Positions 62,886 through 64,000 of a stretch of DNA of 64,000 nucleotides are shown piece by piece (positions within the stretch are counted from its first letter, which is position 1; every line of letters begins with the position of its first letter). A model generated the notes under the pieces. It was not told the DNA's origin. It saw only the letters and a program-made list of their open reading frames with translations, and made no database searches. Source of the stretch: Lactobacillus sp. CBA3606 (GTDB lineage: Bacteria; Bacillota; Bacilli; Lactobacillales; Lactobacillaceae); the NCBI RefSeq assembly GCF_002970935.1, contig NZ_CP027194.1, forward strand, positions 992,001 to 1,056,000, in the 5' to 3' direction. Position numbers and translations under genes: made by a program.

Positions 62886-63767
62886 ATGGATTTCACAACC
62901 GCAACTTTAATGACAGCGATGGTCACGCCCTTCGATGACCAGAATCAGCTTGACTATGCACGTTTAAAGCGCTTAATTGAGACCTTGCTTGCTCACCATA
63001 CCAATGGGTTGCTCGTTGGCGGCACGACTGGTGAGGGGCCAACCTTAACTCATTCTGAAAAGTTAACCCTGTTTCGAACGACCGCTCAAATCGTCGCTGG
63101 GCGGGTCCCAGTAATGGCGAACACCGGATCAAATGACACCGCCGCCACAATCGCGCTAACGCGCCAAGCCAGCCAAATTGTTGGTATCGATGCAGCATTA
63201 GTCGTGGTGCCACCGTATAACAAACCCGATCAAGCCGGAATGCTAGCCCACTTCACTGCTATCGCTGACCGTGGCGGGTTGCCACTGATGATTTACAATA
63301 TTCCCAGTCGCGTTGGCGTTAAAATGCAAGTTGACACCATCTTAACGCTGGCACAACATCCAAATATTATTGGCGTTAAGCAGTGCACTTCCTTAGAAGA
63401 ATTGGCCACCGTCGTTGAACAAGCGCCACGTGATTTTTACGTTTATACTGGCGAAGACGCTCAGACCCTTACAGCTAAATTGCTCGGCGCCCATGGCGTT
63501 ATTTCCGTCGCCAGTCATCTGTTTGGCGATGAAATGGCAGCAATGCTCTCGGCCTTAGATGCTGGTCAGATTGCTCTGGCAGGTCAACGCCAACGCCAGC
63601 TATTCCCTAAAATGGCGGCACTGTTCAGCTTTCCCTCACCGGCACCGGTCAAAGCAGCTTTAAATCACCGCCACTGCGACGTTGGGCAGCCACGGTTACC
63701 CATCCTGCCCCTAACACCTAGCCAGCAAGCAACCTTGACCAGTCAACTGACCTGCAAGGCAGAATAA
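62886..63767 (+). CDS. dapA: 4-hydroxy-tetrahydrodipicolinate synthase
   Basis: A 293-aa enzyme joining pyruvate and aspartate semialdehyde in lysine and diaminopimelate synthesis. Schiff-base K165 (IIGVKQ), Y137 (MIYNIPSR) and GGTTGEGPTL are present. GGAGG precedes the ATG, 16 bases after the aminotransferase stop, so they share an operon. Diaminopimelate is needed for the cell wall in this group. Confidence 0.93.
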   Translation: MDFTTATLMTAMVTPFDDQNQLDYARLKRLIETLLAHHTNGLLVGGTTGEGPTLTHSEKLTLFRTTAQIVAGRVPVMANTGSNDTAATIALTRQASQIVGIDAALVVVPPYNKPDQAGMLAHFTAIADRGGLPLMIYNIPSRVGVKMQVDTILTLAQHPNIIGVKQCTSLEELATVVEQAPRDFYVYTGEDAQTLTAKLLGAHGVISVASHLFGDEMAAMLSALDAGQIALAGQRQRQLFPKMAALFSFPSPAPVKAALNHRHCDVGQPRLPILPLTPSQQATLTSQLTCKAE

Positions 63768-63832
63768 TTCTTTAATACTTAAAAACCGGTTATAATGGCC
63801 TTAAATATGGTTCGTAGAAAGTGGTGAAGAAC

Positions 63833-63964
63833 ATGTGTGGCGGTTGGTATTTCGGTGGCTTCCCCTTCATGTGGCTAGGAGGCACCTTAGGTTTAATAGC
63901 CATAGTCATGATTAGTGTGTTGGGCACAATGTTAGTTGTGACTCATTCGAAACACAAACAGTAA
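63833..63964 (+). CDS. Small membrane protein, 43 aa
   Basis: A short ORF with one hydrophobic span (about residues 12-35), aromatic Gly-rich N-terminus (MCGGWYFGGFPFMW) and basic tail (HSKHKQ). A TATAAT at 63791-63796 lies 37 bases upstream with a weak -35 (TTCTTT, 17-base spacer); the ribosome site is AGTGGTGAAG. A terminator-like arm starts just before the window end. Family unknown. Confidence 0.5.
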   Translation: MCGGWYFGGFPFMWLGGTLGLIAIVMISVLGTMLVVTHSKHKQ

Positions 63965-64000
63965 CGCAATCAGTACGAAAAAAGCCTGGCATCATGAAAA

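Overview
The window reads as chromosome of a lactic acid bacterium in or near the Lactiplantibacillus plantarum group. This is inferred from gene content: an Acm2-like autolysin (AST-rich region, glucosaminidase, five SH3b repeats), phosphoketolase, a T-box leader before a cystathionine lyase gene, PlnC/D-like LytTR regulators, a pediocin-type immunity protein, fumarase, and abundant TTG/GTG starts behind strong Shine-Dalgarno sites. I saw no rRNA, tRNA, CRISPR array or intact insertion sequence.

Layout. 1-729 is the end of a nucleoside hydrolase. 730-5800 is an AT-rich accessory island: a tiny membrane-peptide ORF, a gene-poor stretch, then an operon for a small Sec-exported protein, three membrane subunits, an ABC ATPase and an anchored extracellular protein. 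5811-14366 is mostly backbone: HAD/LacI, RpiR, a FusB-type EF-G-binding protein with an attenuator-like leader, two Gfo/Idh/MocA oxidoreductases, a cation/proton antiporter and a nicotinamidase. 14465-21319 holds an HxlR/quinone oxidoreductase pair, a GntR-ABC operon, a glcU-gdh operon and a membrane-anchored hydrolase. 21422-29843 holds a PepF-like peptidase, an XRE regulator with a frameshifted methyltransferase, a thioredoxin, a T-box-controlled cystathionine lyase, an NAD(P)-binding pseudogene beside a MerR regulator, and a run of perfect DnaA boxes. 30072-40649 holds an unidentified structured RNA, a MerR/MFS module with paired 19-bp-spacer promoters, lipoate ligase, the autolysin, a universal stress protein and a pseudouridine synthase. 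40732-50473 holds phosphoketolase with its likely GntR regulator, a long palindrome, YbaK, an HEXXH membrane protein, an orphan LytTR regulator and Hsp20. 50636-63964 holds a CNNM/CBS protein, a bacteriocin-immunity/truncated-regulator remnant, NrdI, an MFS transporter, FumC, TetR/SDR, an SdpI-like protein, glucose-6-phosphate dehydrogenase, and a MocR regulator divergent from a frameshifted aminotransferase and DapA.

How genes work together. Glucose-6-phosphate dehydrogenase and phosphoketolase belong to the 6-phosphogluconate/phosphoketolase route. GlcU plus glucose dehydrogenase form a non-PTS glucose oxidation module. Several regulator-target pairs are visible from operator-like repeats: HxlR/oxidoreductase, GntR/ABC, MerR/MFS and GntR/phosphoketolase. 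The best candidates for something undescribed are the secreted-protein/ABC operon at 1926-5691, the FusB leader attenuator at 9323-9493 and the structured RNA at 30818-31050. Two intact-looking genes are each broken by what looks like one missing C in a C-run, so sequencing error must be excluded before calling them pseudogenes.
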